From Clostridia bacterium (lineage in GTDB: Bacteria > Bacillota > Clostridia > Oscillospirales > Acutalibacteraceae): 64,000 nt of DNA. The stretch spans positions 1-64,000 of the forward strand of contig JAGBHV010000035.1 in assembly GCA_017935325.1 (NCBI GenBank). The letters are read 5' to 3'. Positions within the stretch are counted from its first letter, which is position 1, and every line of letters begins with the position of its first letter. A program made the position numbers and the translations under genes. Of this stretch, positions 18,982 to 28,151 are shown one piece after another. The notes under the pieces were generated by a model. The model had not been told where the DNA came from, searched no databases, and worked only from the letters and a program-made list of their open reading frames with translations.

Positions 18982-19839
18982 TTATTTATTTTCATCAAAA
19001 TATTTTACAAAATTTTTAAGGTCATCTTTGTCGAAAAATTCGATTGTAATAGTACCTTTATTTTTAGCAGTATTTTTTATCTGAATTTTTCTCTTTAAAG
19101 TATCATTAAGAGATAATTCAACTTCGTCGAAAAATTTATCTCTGGCTTTTTTCTTTTTCTGTTTTTTTTCAGTCATCATTTCTTTTACAGCTTTTTCAAC
19201 ATCTCTTACAGATAAATTTTCTTTTATGATGTTGTTGCAAAGGAGTATCATTTTTTCCTCATCTTCAAGAGGAAGAAGAGCCTTTGCATGTCCGGCTGTA
19301 ATTATGCCGTCTGAAACGTATTCTGAAATACTTGACGGTAATTTTAATAGCCTTAATGAATTTGCTATTGCAGAACGTGATTTTCCGACTTTTTCGCTTA
19401 CTTCTTCCTGAGTAAGTCCGTATTTTGACATCAGATATTTTATTCCTGCTGCTTCTTCTATTGCATTAAGATCTTCTCGCTGAAGATTTTCAATCATTGA
19501 AAGAACTGAAGCTTCTTCATCACTTAATTCTTTTATAACAACGGGAACTTCTTTTATTCCTGCCATTCTTGAAGCACGCCATCTTCTTTCACCTGCAATA
19601 AGCTGATAAGTTCCGCCTGAAAGGGGACGTACAAGTAAGGGTTGAATAACACCGTGCTGAGAAATGCTGTCAGCAAGTTCCTTTAAAGCCGCTTCATTGA
19701 ATTTTTTTCTCGGTTGGTCTTTATTAGGAACTATGTCAACTAATTTTATTTTTTCGGAAGATGATGTGTTTATTTCTTCTAAAGAATTTTCGCTGAAAAG
19801 AGATTCAATTCCTCTTCCCAGGCCTTTTTTTGCCGCCAT
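18982..19839 (-). CDS. parB: Chromosome-partitioning protein ParB (Spo0J)
   Basis: 285 residues. The N-terminal CTPase part has the ParB Box I region GTYQLIAGERRWRASRMAG, and the helix-turn-helix LTQEEVSEKVGKSRSAIANSLRLLKL follows. A basic linker (EKKQKKKKARDKFF) leads to the C-terminal dimer domain. ParB binds parS sites, three of which lie within 3.9 kb, spreads along DNA and helps load SMC. It starts 4 bases after parA. Confidence 0.95.
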   Translation of the reverse strand: MAAKKGLGRGIESLFSENSLEEINTSSSEKIKLVDIVPNKDQPRKKFNEAALKELADSISQHGVIQPLLVRPLSGGTYQLIAGERRWRASRMAGIKEVPVVIKELSDEEASVLSMIENLQREDLNAIEEAAGIKYLMSKYGLTQEEVSEKVGKSRSAIANSLRLLKLPSSISEYVSDGIITAGHAKALLPLEDEEKMILLCNNIIKENLSVRDVEKAVKEMMTEKKQKKKKARDKFFDEVELSLNDTLKRKIQIKNTAKNKGTITIEFFDKDDLKNFVKYFDENK

Positions 19840-19843
19840 ATAT

Positions 19844-20611
19844 TCACTTCCTGTTCAATTTCAAAAATTCATCTGCAAGGTTCATATAAGCTTCTGCACC
19901 CCTTGAAGATTTATCATAATAAATAACGGGTTGTCCGAAACTGGGAGCTTCAGAAAGTCTTACATTTCTCGGAATTACTGTTGAATAGACTTTTTTAGGA
20001 AAGAATTTTTTAACTTCTTCAACAACCTGCTGTGTAAGATTAAGTCTGCCGTCATACATTGTAAGTAAAATACCTTCAAGGTCAATATACTCATTATAAA
20101 GCTTCTTTACCTGTCTTACAGTAGACATAAGCTGTGACAAACCTTCCAATGCATAATATTCGCACTGTATCGGAACAAAGAAAGTATCTGTACAGCAAAG
20201 AGCATTAAGAGTTATAAGACCCAATGAAGGGGGACAGTCAAGAAAAATAAAATCAAAATCATTTTTTACAAGAGCCAGAGCATTTTTAAGCTTTGCTTCT
20301 CTGTTTTTAACATCAACTAACTCAATTTCCGCACCGGCAAGATTAATGCTTGACGGAACAATACTGACATTTTCAAATTCAGTTCTGATTATCACGTCAT
20401 TTACTCTTGCATTGCCGGTAAGAAGGTCATATGAGGATTTTGAAATATTTCTTTTATTTACTCCTAAACCGCTTGTGGTATTACCCTGAGGGTCAATATC
20501 AACAAGCAATGTTTTATATCCCTTATTGCCTAAAGCAGCAACAAGATTAACAGCGGTAGTAGTTTTACCGACACCGCCTTTTTGGTTAACTATAGCAATG
20601 GTTTTTCCCAT
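19844..20611 (-). CDS. parA: Chromosome-partitioning ATPase ParA (Soj)
   Basis: 255 residues of the deviant-Walker MinD/ParA family: NQKGGVGKTTTAVNL gives the Walker A with the signature lysine, DIDPQGNTTSGLG is the switch region, and DFDFIFLDCPPSLG the Walker B. It acts with ParB in origin segregation and DnaA control. It leads a parA-parB-serS unit. A perfect parS site lies about 140 bases upstream of its start. Confidence 0.96.
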   Translation of the reverse strand: MGKTIAIVNQKGGVGKTTTAVNLVAALGNKGYKTLLVDIDPQGNTTSGLGVNKRNISKSSYDLLTGNARVNDVIIRTEFENVSIVPSSINLAGAEIELVDVKNREAKLKNALALVKNDFDFIFLDCPPSLGLITLNALCCTDTFFVPIQCEYYALEGLSQLMSTVRQVKKLYNEYIDLEGILLTMYDGRLNLTQQVVEEVKKFFPKKVYSTVIPRNVRLSEAPSFGQPVIYYDKSSRGAEAYMNLADEFLKLNRK

Positions 20612-20748
20612 ATCAGATATACTCCTAAAACCTGAATGACAACTTTAGCCATTCTAATCGATTTATTATATCATAGATATAATAAAATTGCAAGAAATTT
20701 ACTGCTATTATTTAGATGAAAAAGGAGAAATTTATAAAAATTTTTAAT

Positions 20749-20764
20749 TGTTTCACGTGAAACA
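20749..20764. other. parS site, perfect palindrome
   Basis: TGTTTCACGTGAAACA matches the bacterial parS consensus exactly and is a perfect 16-bp palindrome. It lies between parA and the second ParB-like gene, next to the terminator hairpin at 20763-20800. Confidence 0.93.
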
Positions 20765-20800
20765 GCAAAGGAGCAGCCGTTAAAGACTGCTCCTTCGCTG
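20763..20800 (-). terminator. Terminator hairpin after the second ParB-like gene
   Basis: CAGCAAAGGAGCAG (20763-20776) pairs with CTGCTCCTTCGCTG (20787-20800) with a single mismatch. On the minus strand it lies downstream of the ParB-like gene. The T-run after it is short, and the tail runs into parS. Confidence 0.6.
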
Positions 20801-20859
20801 TTTGTGGATGTGGGGTGTGAAAGAGAAAGATATGGGTGGGCTTTATGCCCTATATAAAA

Positions 20860-20874
20860 TCACGTATTACGTGA
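20860..20874. promoter_or_regulatory. Perfect 15-bp palindrome at the end of the second ParB-like gene
   Basis: TCACGTATTACGTGA is symmetric about its central base and overlaps the stop codon of the ParB-like gene. It shares the TCACGT half with parS but is organised differently, so it could be a binding site for the paralogue. No second copy was noticed. Confidence 0.3.
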
Positions 20875-21651
20875 CCTTATAACGTAATTATTTTTCTTCG
20901 GAATAGATATTGAAATTTCTATTTTTTCGTCTGTTTCTGTTTTCGTTGATTGAGCATCTATTCCTGCAGATTTCATTTTTTCAACTGCATGGGAAATAGT
21001 ATTTGTGAAAATTCTGATGTCTTTAAAAACAACTGTGTTTCTTTTTTCTCTCAGAAGCTTATTTACAAAATCTTCGGTCTGAAAATCATTAAGATGATTT
21101 TCTATTACTGCATCAATGGTTTTATCAAAATATTCAGTATCTTCAAGCTTCAAGAGTGAAACGCACTGTGAAAAAGTAAGTTTTGCATTTTCTGCTTTTA
21201 TTCTGTTTTCACCGGAAAAATGTAATATTTTCAATCTGTTTATAACTTCAGAAATATCTGCACTCATCATAGATGATATTTCATCTATTGTATACTTGTG
21301 TTCAATTATCAGAGTTTTAATAATATCAGATTGTTCAAATAAGCCGTATTCTTTCCTGAATGAGTTTTCTATAAAATTAAATGCAGCAGATATTTTACTG
21401 TCAATATTCATAATTACGCACGGAACAGAAGTAAGTCCCGCAAGCTTACATGCAGTAAATCTTCGTTGGCCGCTTATAATTTCATATAAACCGTATTTTA
21501 CCGGTCTGATGTTTATGGGTTGAAGTAATCCGTTCTTTCTGATGTTATCTGAAAGTTTTTCAATATTTTCTGTTTTGTTTTTTGTATTTACGGAAGATAT
21601 AATTTTATTGCATTTAACAAATATGATTTGTCCTGCATATTCATTCTGCAT
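20860..21651 (-). CDS. Second ParB-family protein (Noc-like)
   Basis: 263 residues with a ParB N-terminal domain (GLYEIISGQRRFTACKLAG, LTSVPCVI) and an HTH region (YTIDEISSMMSADISEVINRLKIL). It is clearly a paralogue of ParB but diverged. Its place between rsmG and parA is the position of noc in Bacillus, where the protein shields the nucleoid from division. The Noc-specific membrane-binding N-terminal helix cannot be confirmed here. I use the ATG at 21651, which has GGGGGA upstream; a TTG at 21666 would cover that site. Confidence 0.8.
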   Translation of the reverse strand: MQNEYAGQIIFVKCNKIISSVNTKNKTENIEKLSDNIRKNGLLQPINIRPVKYGLYEIISGQRRFTACKLAGLTSVPCVIMNIDSKISAAFNFIENSFRKEYGLFEQSDIIKTLIIEHKYTIDEISSMMSADISEVINRLKILHFSGENRIKAENAKLTFSQCVSLLKLEDTEYFDKTIDAVIENHLNDFQTEDFVNKLLREKRNTVVFKDIRIFTNTISHAVEKMKSAGIDAQSTKTETDEKIEISISIPKKNNYVIRSRNT

Positions 21652-21746
21652 TAAAAAATCCCCCAAAAGTGTTTCTCGATGAATTAAGAATACACCTTTA
21701 AGGGGAGTTTGTCCACTTGAAAATTAAGACAAAATATTACGTTTTT

Positions 21747-22472
21747 TTATTTTGTTCCACGTGAAACAATAGGATTTTTTATAATCTGCGAATAATTTCT
21801 CGGGTATTTTGTCGGAGTATGACGAACTTTTTTTATAAAAACAAGTGTTCTTTCACCGCAATCGGCAAGTTCAAAGGATTTTACTTTTTCAATTTCGCCG
21901 CCGAGAACCTTTATTGCTTCCTTTGCATCTGTTATTTCTTCTTCTGTTTTTGCACTTTTCATAGATATGAATTTTCCGCCGACTTTCACAAACGGCAGAC
22001 AGTATTCAGATAAATCGCGTAAATTTGAAACAGCTCTGGCAGTGGCATAATCAAAGCTTTCACGTAAAAATTCGTCACGTGCGGCTTCTTCTGCTCTCAA
22101 ATTGACTGTATTTGCAAATAAACCTAATTCATCAAGAACTGTTTCAATAAATCTGATTTTTTTACCGGTGCTGTCAAGAAAAGTAACTTCAAGGTTATCA
22201 TTTGTAATTAAAAGGGGAAGTCCCGGAAAACCTGCTCCTGTTCCTACGTCAATCATTGTTCCTTCAAGCTTATTTTCAGAAAGAACGGTAAGACTGTCAA
22301 CAAAATGTTTAACAACAATTCCGTCAGGGTCCTTAATTGCAGTAAGATTGAACTTTGCGTTCCATTCTACAAGAAGTGACGCATATTTATCAAACATTTC
22401 AATTTTTTCATCAGAAAGTTCAATATTGTAAGGTTTAAGTGAATCGATAAATAATTCTTTTGATATAAGCAT
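21747..22472 (-). CDS. rsmG: 16S rRNA (guanine527-N7)-methyltransferase RsmG (GidB)
   Basis: 241 residues. The SAM-binding loop DVGTGAGFPGLPL (about 78-90) and the preceding KHFVDSL are typical of RsmG, which methylates G527 of 16S rRNA. The frame ends IVSRGTK, where the last codons carry a parS site. Its start codon overlaps the mnmG stop, so translation is probably coupled. The mnmG-rsmG-noc-parA-parB order is the classic origin-proximal arrangement. Confidence 0.95.
   Translation of the reverse strand: MLISKELFIDSLKPYNIELSDEKIEMFDKYASLLVEWNAKFNLTAIKDPDGIVVKHFVDSLTVLSENKLEGTMIDVGTGAGFPGLPLLITNDNLEVTFLDSTGKKIRFIETVLDELGLFANTVNLRAEEAARDEFLRESFDYATARAVSNLRDLSEYCLPFVKVGGKFISMKSAKTEEEITDAKEAIKVLGGEIEKVKSFELADCGERTLVFIKKVRHTPTKYPRNYSQIIKNPIVSRGTK
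21753..21768. other. parS site inside the 3' end of rsmG
   Basis: TGTTCCACGTGAAACA, one base from the perfect palindrome and a recognised parS variant. It lies in the last codons of rsmG and encodes part of IVSRGTK. Confidence 0.9.
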
Positions 22473-24358
22473 TATTTGTTATCCTTTCCGACAGAAGATA
22501 AATATATAAGCAATACAGAAATGTCAGCAGGGCTTACTCCTGAAATACGTGAAGCCTGTCCTATATTTGCGGGACGTACTTTATTAAGCTTTTCCTGTGC
22601 TTCAAGACGTAGACCTACAATATCTTTGAAATCTTTTATAAAATCAATCTTTTTATTTTCGAGACGCCTCATTTCGGCTATCTGTGCTTTTTGTCTTTTG
22701 ATATAACCTTCGTATTTGATTTCAATTTCAACCTGTTCAAAAATTTCTTTAGGTAAATCAGGTCTTTCTGTATCAAATTCAGTTAAAATTTTATAATCAA
22801 GCTGAGGTCTCTTTATAAGCTCAGAAAGTCTTACGCCTGTTTTTATCGGTGCTGTTCCACGTGAAACAAGTATCTCGTTTAACCTGTCAGACGGGGAAAC
22901 TACAACTTTTTTAATTCGCTCATCTTCCTGCTTTATAAGTTCTTTTTTATGTAAAAATTTATTATATCTCTCTTCGCTGATAAGACCGATTTCATAGCCT
23001 TTTTCAGTAAGGCGTAAATCAGCATTATCCTGCCTTAAAATAAGTCTGTATTCCGAACGTGAAGTCATCATTCTGTAAGGGTCAGAGCAACCTTTTGTAA
23101 CAAGGTCATCAATAAGAGTGCCTATATATGAGCTTGCCCTGTCAAGAATAAATTCGCCCTTGCCTTGAATTTTTCTTGCAGCATTTATACCTGCAACAAG
23201 TCCTTGTGCTGCAGCTTCTTCATATCCGCTTGAGCCGTTGAATTGTCCTGCACCGTAAAGTCCATCAAAATTCTCAAATTCAAGTGTGGATTTAAGTGTC
23301 AATGGGTTTACGCAATCATATTCTATAGCGTAAGCAGTTCTCATAATCTGTGCATTTTCAAGGCCGGGAATAGTTCTGATAAATGCAAGCTGAACATCTT
23401 CAGGTAAAGAAGATGAAAGTCCCTGCAGATACATTTCTTCAGTATTTTCACTGCTTCCGCAAGGTTCAATAAAAATCTGATGTCGTTCTTTCTCTGCAAA
23501 TCTTACTATTTTATCTTCAATACTCGGACAATATCTTGGACCTACACCGTCAATTTTTCCACCGTAAAGGGGAGAGCGGTGAAGATTTTCAAGAATGATT
23601 CTTTTTGTTTCTGCATTTGTATATGTTACATAACAAGGTTCAGTATTTTCTATTTCAGAATTAAAATTAAAGGAAAAAGGAGTAGTTTCTTCGTCACCCT
23701 CCTGAATTTCCAGAATTTCGGTGTTAACGCTTCTTCTGTTTACTCTTGACGGTGTACCTGTCTTGAACCTTCTTGTCTCGATTCCCAGGCGAATAAGTGC
23801 CTCTGAGAGCATATTTGCAGGGAACATTCCGTCAGGACCGCTTGAAAATGACACATCACCTACGTAGATTTTACCGCCAAGGAAAGTTCCGGTTGCGAGT
23901 ATTACGCATTCAGCAGTGTAAACAGCTTCAAGGTTAGTCATCATTTCCCATAAACCGTCACTATTTCTTTTCAAATCAACAATTTCAGCTTGCCTGAGTT
24001 CGAGATTATCCTGTTTTTCAAGAACATGCTTCATATATTGAGAATAAAGACGTCTGTCAATCTGTGCACGCAAGCTGTGTACGGCAGGTCCTTTACCTAC
24101 ATTGAGCATTCTGTTCTGAAGTGTATGTAAATCAGCAGCAATACCCATTTCACCGCCAAGCGCGTCAATTTCGCGCACTAGATGACCTTTTGATGTGCCG
24201 CCGATTGACGGATTACAGGGGAGGTTACCTACCCAGTCAAGATTTATTGTGAAAACGCACGTCTGACATCCGAGACGTGCAGAAGCAAGCCCTGCTTCAA
24301 TTCCCGCATGGCCTGCTCCGATAACTGCAACATCATAATGTTTTGCAAAATATTGCAT
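22472..24358 (-). CDS. mnmG: tRNA uridine-5-carboxymethylaminomethyl modification enzyme MnmG (GidA)
   Basis: 628 residues. The FAD-binding Rossmann motif GAGHAG is at 14-19 and the family signature LPCNPSIGGTSKGHLVREID follows. SSGYEEAAAQGLVAGINAARK and MMTSRSEYRLILRQDNADLR are also diagnostic. With MnmE it modifies the wobble uridine of several tRNAs. A parS site lies in codons for VSRGT near residue 500. It overlaps rsmG by one base and begins 18 bases after the VanY-like gene. Confidence 0.97.
   Translation of the reverse strand: MQYFAKHYDVAVIGAGHAGIEAGLASARLGCQTCVFTINLDWVGNLPCNPSIGGTSKGHLVREIDALGGEMGIAADLHTLQNRMLNVGKGPAVHSLRAQIDRRLYSQYMKHVLEKQDNLELRQAEIVDLKRNSDGLWEMMTNLEAVYTAECVILATGTFLGGKIYVGDVSFSSGPDGMFPANMLSEALIRLGIETRRFKTGTPSRVNRRSVNTEILEIQEGDEETTPFSFNFNSEIENTEPCYVTYTNAETKRIILENLHRSPLYGGKIDGVGPRYCPSIEDKIVRFAEKERHQIFIEPCGSSENTEEMYLQGLSSSLPEDVQLAFIRTIPGLENAQIMRTAYAIEYDCVNPLTLKSTLEFENFDGLYGAGQFNGSSGYEEAAAQGLVAGINAARKIQGKGEFILDRASSYIGTLIDDLVTKGCSDPYRMMTSRSEYRLILRQDNADLRLTEKGYEIGLISEERYNKFLHKKELIKQEDERIKKVVVSPSDRLNEILVSRGTAPIKTGVRLSELIKRPQLDYKILTEFDTERPDLPKEIFEQVEIEIKYEGYIKRQKAQIAEMRRLENKKIDFIKDFKDIVGLRLEAQEKLNKVRPANIGQASRISGVSPADISVLLIYLSSVGKDNK
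22853..22868. other. parS site inside mnmG
   Basis: TGTTCCACGTGAAACA, identical to the site in rsmG. It encodes VSRGT within the mnmG product. Confidence 0.9.
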
Positions 24359-24376
24359 ATATAATACCTCTGAAAA

Positions 24377-25207
24377 TTATTTAACGTATTCTTCAAGACA
24401 TTGTCCTGACTTGTTCATTTCATTTGCGGCGTTTATGCCCACAAAACGCCAATGGTAAGGCTTGAATTCAACACCTGTGATTTTTTCCTTACCTTCCGGA
24501 TAACGCAGAATAAAGCCGTATTTCTGAGCATTTGCACATAACCATGCATATTCTTCAGTCTGCGAGAATGCATCATCTCTGCTTACAATATCAACTGAAA
24601 GACCTGCATTGTGTTCACTCGAAGCAGGAACATTAACGGATTTTATTGCGCTTTTGACTGCTTCTGCTTCTTCAACACCTTTTTCTTCAATTATATCGAG
24701 AATTTTATTTTCAAAAAGCTTTCTCTGGAAAGAAACTGTTCTGTAGCCTGAAAAAGGTGTAAGAATAATTCCTTCACGGGATGCATCTATATACATTTTA
24801 TTGAAATAAGTTGCAGCATCTGCATCCATCTTGATTTTGCTGCCGGCAATTTCCGTAAGATTAATTTCATAATTATCAGGCAACACATTATTTTTGTTAA
24901 GAAGAATCAGATTCCAGCCGTTTTTGCTTATTTTAGCAACCTTCGGATTAATTGAAAAACTTTTATATTCGCCTATAAATGAACTTTTATAAACACTCTG
25001 GTTTTCATCATAAACTATATCTTTGGCAACCGTGCCGTCAGGATCTTCCCAATATTCGGTTTTGGAAATTGTTGTGTCGTTTTCAATCGGAACGGGTGCA
25101 ATATTTTTATCCGTTAATTTAGCTATAGTGAAAAGTAAAGCGCTTACAAAGATAATGCCGATAAGAGCGAAAAAAAGCATAGGCCTTAAATTTTTATTTT
25201 TATTCAT
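24377..25207 (-). CDS. M15 (VanY/DD-carboxypeptidase-like) membrane-anchored peptidase
   Basis: 276 residues with an N-terminal membrane anchor (about 9-30) and an extracellular domain. The M15B motif SxHxxGxxxD is S197-SEHNAGLSVD with H199 and D206 as zinc ligands, and the third ligand is H252 in PYHWRFVG. In most VanY-type enzymes that last motif is EPWH, with Glu three residues before His as catalytic base; here the position is lysine (K249). Activity is therefore uncertain. Known relatives trim D-Ala from peptidoglycan stem peptides. The start is ATG at 25207 behind AAGGGGA; a TTG 18 bases upstream is less likely. It heads the mnmG-rsmG transcript. Confidence 0.82.
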   Translation of the reverse strand: MNKNKNLRPMLFFALIGIIFVSALLFTIAKLTDKNIAPVPIENDTTISKTEYWEDPDGTVAKDIVYDENQSVYKSSFIGEYKSFSINPKVAKISKNGWNLILLNKNNVLPDNYEINLTEIAGSKIKMDADAATYFNKMYIDASREGIILTPFSGYRTVSFQRKLFENKILDIIEEKGVEEAEAVKSAIKSVNVPASSEHNAGLSVDIVSRDDAFSQTEEYAWLCANAQKYGFILRYPEGKEKITGVEFKPYHWRFVGINAANEMNKSGQCLEEYVK

Positions 25208-25313
25208 CGGCTCATCCCCTTGCAAAAAATGTTGTAATAGTGTACAATTATTTTATTATTTTTTCATTCAAATGTCAAATGTGTATAAAAATTGCATATT
25301 TATAAAATTTTGC

Positions 25314-25341
25314 TTGATTTTATGCATAAAAGGTGTATAAT
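25314..25341 (+). promoter_or_regulatory. argG promoter with possible arginine-repressor boxes
   Basis: TTGATT (25314-25319), a 16-base spacer and TATAAT (25336-25341) form a good promoter. Around it are TGxATA-type half sites (GTGTATAAAAATTGCAT near 25281 and ATGCATAAAAGGTGTAT near 25322) resembling ArgR boxes. The arginine-repressor link is inferred from the downstream gene and weak similarity. Confidence 0.5.
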
Positions 25342-25394
25342 AGTGTATATTGAGTGAAAAAAATGTTTAAAATACAAGTTGGAGGTAATTTGAG

Positions 25395-26627
25395 ATGAAA
25401 AAAGAAATTAAAAAAGTTGTTCTTGCTTATTCAGGCGGTCTTGATACATCTATTATCATTCCGTGGCTTAAGGAAAACTATAACAACTGTGAGGTTATTG
25501 CAGTATCAGGTGACGTAGGTCAGGGTACAGAGCTCGACGGCCTTGAAGAAAAAGCACTCAAAACAGGTGCTTCAAAGCTTTATATTGAAGACCTGAAAGA
25601 AGTTTTTGTTAAAGATTATATTTATCCCACAATCAAAGCAGGTGCAATTTACGAGGGTGAATATCTTCTCGGTACAGCTTTTGCACGTCCTATCATTGCA
25701 AAGAGAATTGTTGAAATTGCAAAAGCAGAAGGCGCAGATGCTATCTGCCATGGTTGCACAGGTAAAGGTAACGACCAGGTTCGTTTTGAACTTGCAATTA
25801 AAGCTTTTGCTCCTGAAATGGAAATCATTGCTCCCTGGAGAACATGGGAATTCAAATCTCGTGAAGATGAAATCGAATACGCTGAAAAAATGGGTATTCC
25901 CCTTAAAATAAACAGAGAAACAAACTATTCAAAAGATAAGAACCTCTGGCATCTTTCACACGAAGGACTTGACCTTGAAGACCCTGCAAATGAACCTCAG
26001 TATGATAAACCCGGTTTCCTTGAACTCGGCGTTTCTCCCGAACAGGCTCCTGATAAAGCTGAATATGTTACAATCAGCTTTGAAAAGGGTGAAGCAATTG
26101 CAGTTAACGGTGAAAAGCTTGCTCCTGTTGAACTTGTAACAAAACTTAATGAAATCGGTGGCAGAAACGGTATCGGTCTTATGGATATGGTTGAAAACCG
26201 TCTTGTTGGTATGAAATCAAGAGGCGTTTATGAAACTCCCGGCGGTACAATCCTTTACAGAGCTCATCAGGTTCTCGAAACACTTTGCCTTGACAGAGAT
26301 ACTCATCACTACAAAGCACTTGTTGCACAGCAGTTTGCAGATTTAGTTTACTTCGGCAAATGGTTTACACCTCTTCGTGAAGCTCTTTCAGCATTTGTTG
26401 ACAAAACACAGGAAACAGTTACAGGTGATGTAAAACTTAAGCTTTACAAAGGTAACATCATCAATGCAGGTACAACATCTCCCTATTCACTTTACAGTGA
26501 AGCTTTCGCAACATTTGATGAAGATGAAGTTTACGACCAGAACGATTCAGCAGGATTTATCAATCTCTTCGGTCTTCCGATTAAGGTTAAAGCAATTCTT
26601 GACCAGGAAAGAGAAGCAAATAAATAA
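25395..26627 (+). CDS. argG: Argininosuccinate synthase
   Basis: 410 residues. The ATP-pyrophosphatase P-loop AYSGGLDTS is near the N-terminus (about 10-18), then [17 protein letters not shown] and [14 protein letters not shown], all standard for ArgG. It condenses citrulline and aspartate to argininosuccinate, the second-last step of arginine synthesis. GGAGG precedes the ATG. It is followed by argH 108 bases downstream, with a terminator-like hairpin between. Confidence 0.98.
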   Translation: MKKEIKKVVLAYSGGLDTSIIIPWLKENYNNCEVIAVSGDVGQGTELDGLEEKALKTGASKLYIEDLKEVFVKDYIYPTIKAGAIYEGEYLLGTAFARPIIAKRIVEIAKAEGADAICHGCTGKGNDQVRFELAIKAFAPEMEIIAPWRTWEFKSREDEIEYAEKMGIPLKINRETNYSKDKNLWHLSHEGLDLEDPANEPQYDKPGFLELGVSPEQAPDKAEYVTISFEKGEAIAVNGEKLAPVELVTKLNEIGGRNGIGLMDMVENRLVGMKSRGVYETPGGTILYRAHQVLETLCLDRDTHHYKALVAQQFADLVYFGKWFTPLREALSAFVDKTQETVTGDVKLKLYKGNIINAGTTSPYSLYSEAFATFDEDEVYDQNDSAGFINLFGLPIKVKAILDQEREANK

Positions 26628-26673
26628 TAGAATAAGTTCTGTAATTGCTTGACAATTATAGTGAAAACTTTTA

Positions 26674-26711
26674 AAATTAAGGGTGAAGTATTTTTCACCC
26701 TTTAATTTTTT
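26674..26711 (+). terminator. Terminator-like hairpin between argG and argH
   Basis: AAATTAAGGGTGAA (from about 26674) pairs with TTCACCCTTTAATTT (to about 26708), followed by T residues. It should end part of the argG transcripts; a TTGACA at about 26649-26654 could begin a separate argH transcript. Confidence 0.7.
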
Positions 26712-26735
26712 TCAGAGAAAGGAATTAATAAATAT

Positions 26736-28106
26736 ATGAAACTCTGGGCAGGACGCTTTTCAAAAGAAGCAGACAAAAAAACAAACGATTTCAACTCATC
26801 TATTTCCTTTGACTCAAGAATGTTCAAAGAAGATATTGACGGCAGTATTGCACATGCAACGATGCTCTCAGAGCAGGAGATTATTTCTGTTGAGGATAAG
26901 GAAGCAATAGTAACTGAGCTTAAAAAAATAAAAGAAGAAATTATTGACGGTACTTTGCAGATTGACCCTGATGCTGAAGATATTCACACATTTATTGAAG
27001 GTGAACTTACAAGAAGAATCGGTCAGGCAGGTAAAAGACTTCATACGGCAAGAAGCCGTAACGACCAGGTTGCACTTGATATAAAACTTTACCTTAAAAA
27101 AGAATGTGTTGCACTTATTACACAGGTTAAAGAACTTGAAAAAGTTATTGCTATGCAGGCAGAAAAATATGCAGAGGTTGTAATGCCCGGTTATACTCAT
27201 CTTCAAAGAGCGCAGCCCATTACTTTTGGTCATCATCTTCTTGCTTATGGTGAAATGTTTTTAAGAGATATCGGCAGACTTGAAGACTGCCTTGAAAGAA
27301 TGGATTACTGTCCTTTGGGAAGCGGTGCTCTGGCAGGTACAACTTATCCGTTGAACCGTGAAAGAACAGCAGAACTTCTCGGCTTTGCAGGTGCTACACA
27401 GAATTCACTCGACGGCGTTTCCGACAGAGATTTCTGCATTGAACTCGCAAGTGCAATTTCAATTCTTATGATGCATCTTTCACGTTTCAGTGAAGAAATT
27501 ATTCTCTGGTGTTCATGGGAATTCAAATTTATTGAACTTGATGATGCTTTCTCAACAGGCTCAAGTATTATGCCTCAAAAGAAAAATCCTGATATTGCAG
27601 AGCTTGTACGCGGTAAAGCCGGCAGAGTTTACGGCGACCTTATGACACTTCTTGCATTTATGAAAGGTCTTCCCCTTGCATATAACAAAGACATGCAGGA
27701 AGATAAAGATGCAATTTTCGATGCAGTTGATACAGTCAAACTTTGTCTTACAGCATTTATACCCATGATTGAAACAATGACAGTTTTACCGCAGAATATG
27801 AAGAAAGCAGCTCTCGGCGGATTTATTAATGCTACAGACTGCGCTGATTTCCTTGTTTCAAAAGGTCTTCCTTTCAGAGATGCATATAAAGCAACAGGCG
27901 AGCTTGTTGCACTTTGTATTGAAAAAGGAACAACTCTTGACGTGCTTCCAATTGAAGATTATAAGAGTGTATGTGATTTGTTTGATGAAGGTGTTTATGA
28001 TGCAATTTCTCTTGAAAGATGCGTTTCAATGCGTACACCTCTCGGCTCACCTTGCCCTGAAAACGTAAAAAATCAGGCAAAAAAACTTATTGAAAAAATC
28101 AAATAA
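26736..28106 (+). CDS. argH: Argininosuccinate lyase
   Basis: 456 residues. The fumarase/aspartase superfamily signature GSSIMPQKKNPD is present (about 276-287), with the catalytic serine loop, and the N-terminal LWAGRFSKEADKKTNDFNSS is typical. It cleaves argininosuccinate to arginine and fumarate. AAGGA lies upstream of the ATG. It sits 45 bases before the ABC exporter gene with no clear terminator between. Confidence 0.98.
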   Translation: MKLWAGRFSKEADKKTNDFNSSISFDSRMFKEDIDGSIAHATMLSEQEIISVEDKEAIVTELKKIKEEIIDGTLQIDPDAEDIHTFIEGELTRRIGQAGKRLHTARSRNDQVALDIKLYLKKECVALITQVKELEKVIAMQAEKYAEVVMPGYTHLQRAQPITFGHHLLAYGEMFLRDIGRLEDCLERMDYCPLGSGALAGTTYPLNRERTAELLGFAGATQNSLDGVSDRDFCIELASAISILMMHLSRFSEEIILWCSWEFKFIELDDAFSTGSSIMPQKKNPDIAELVRGKAGRVYGDLMTLLAFMKGLPLAYNKDMQEDKDAIFDAVDTVKLCLTAFIPMIETMTVLPQNMKKAALGGFINATDCADFLVSKGLPFRDAYKATGELVALCIEKGTTLDVLPIEDYKSVCDLFDEGVYDAISLERCVSMRTPLGSPCPENVKNQAKKLIEKIK

Positions 28107-28151
28107 AATTTTTGATAATTTTTATTGCTTTTATAAAGGAGGGATATCCTT

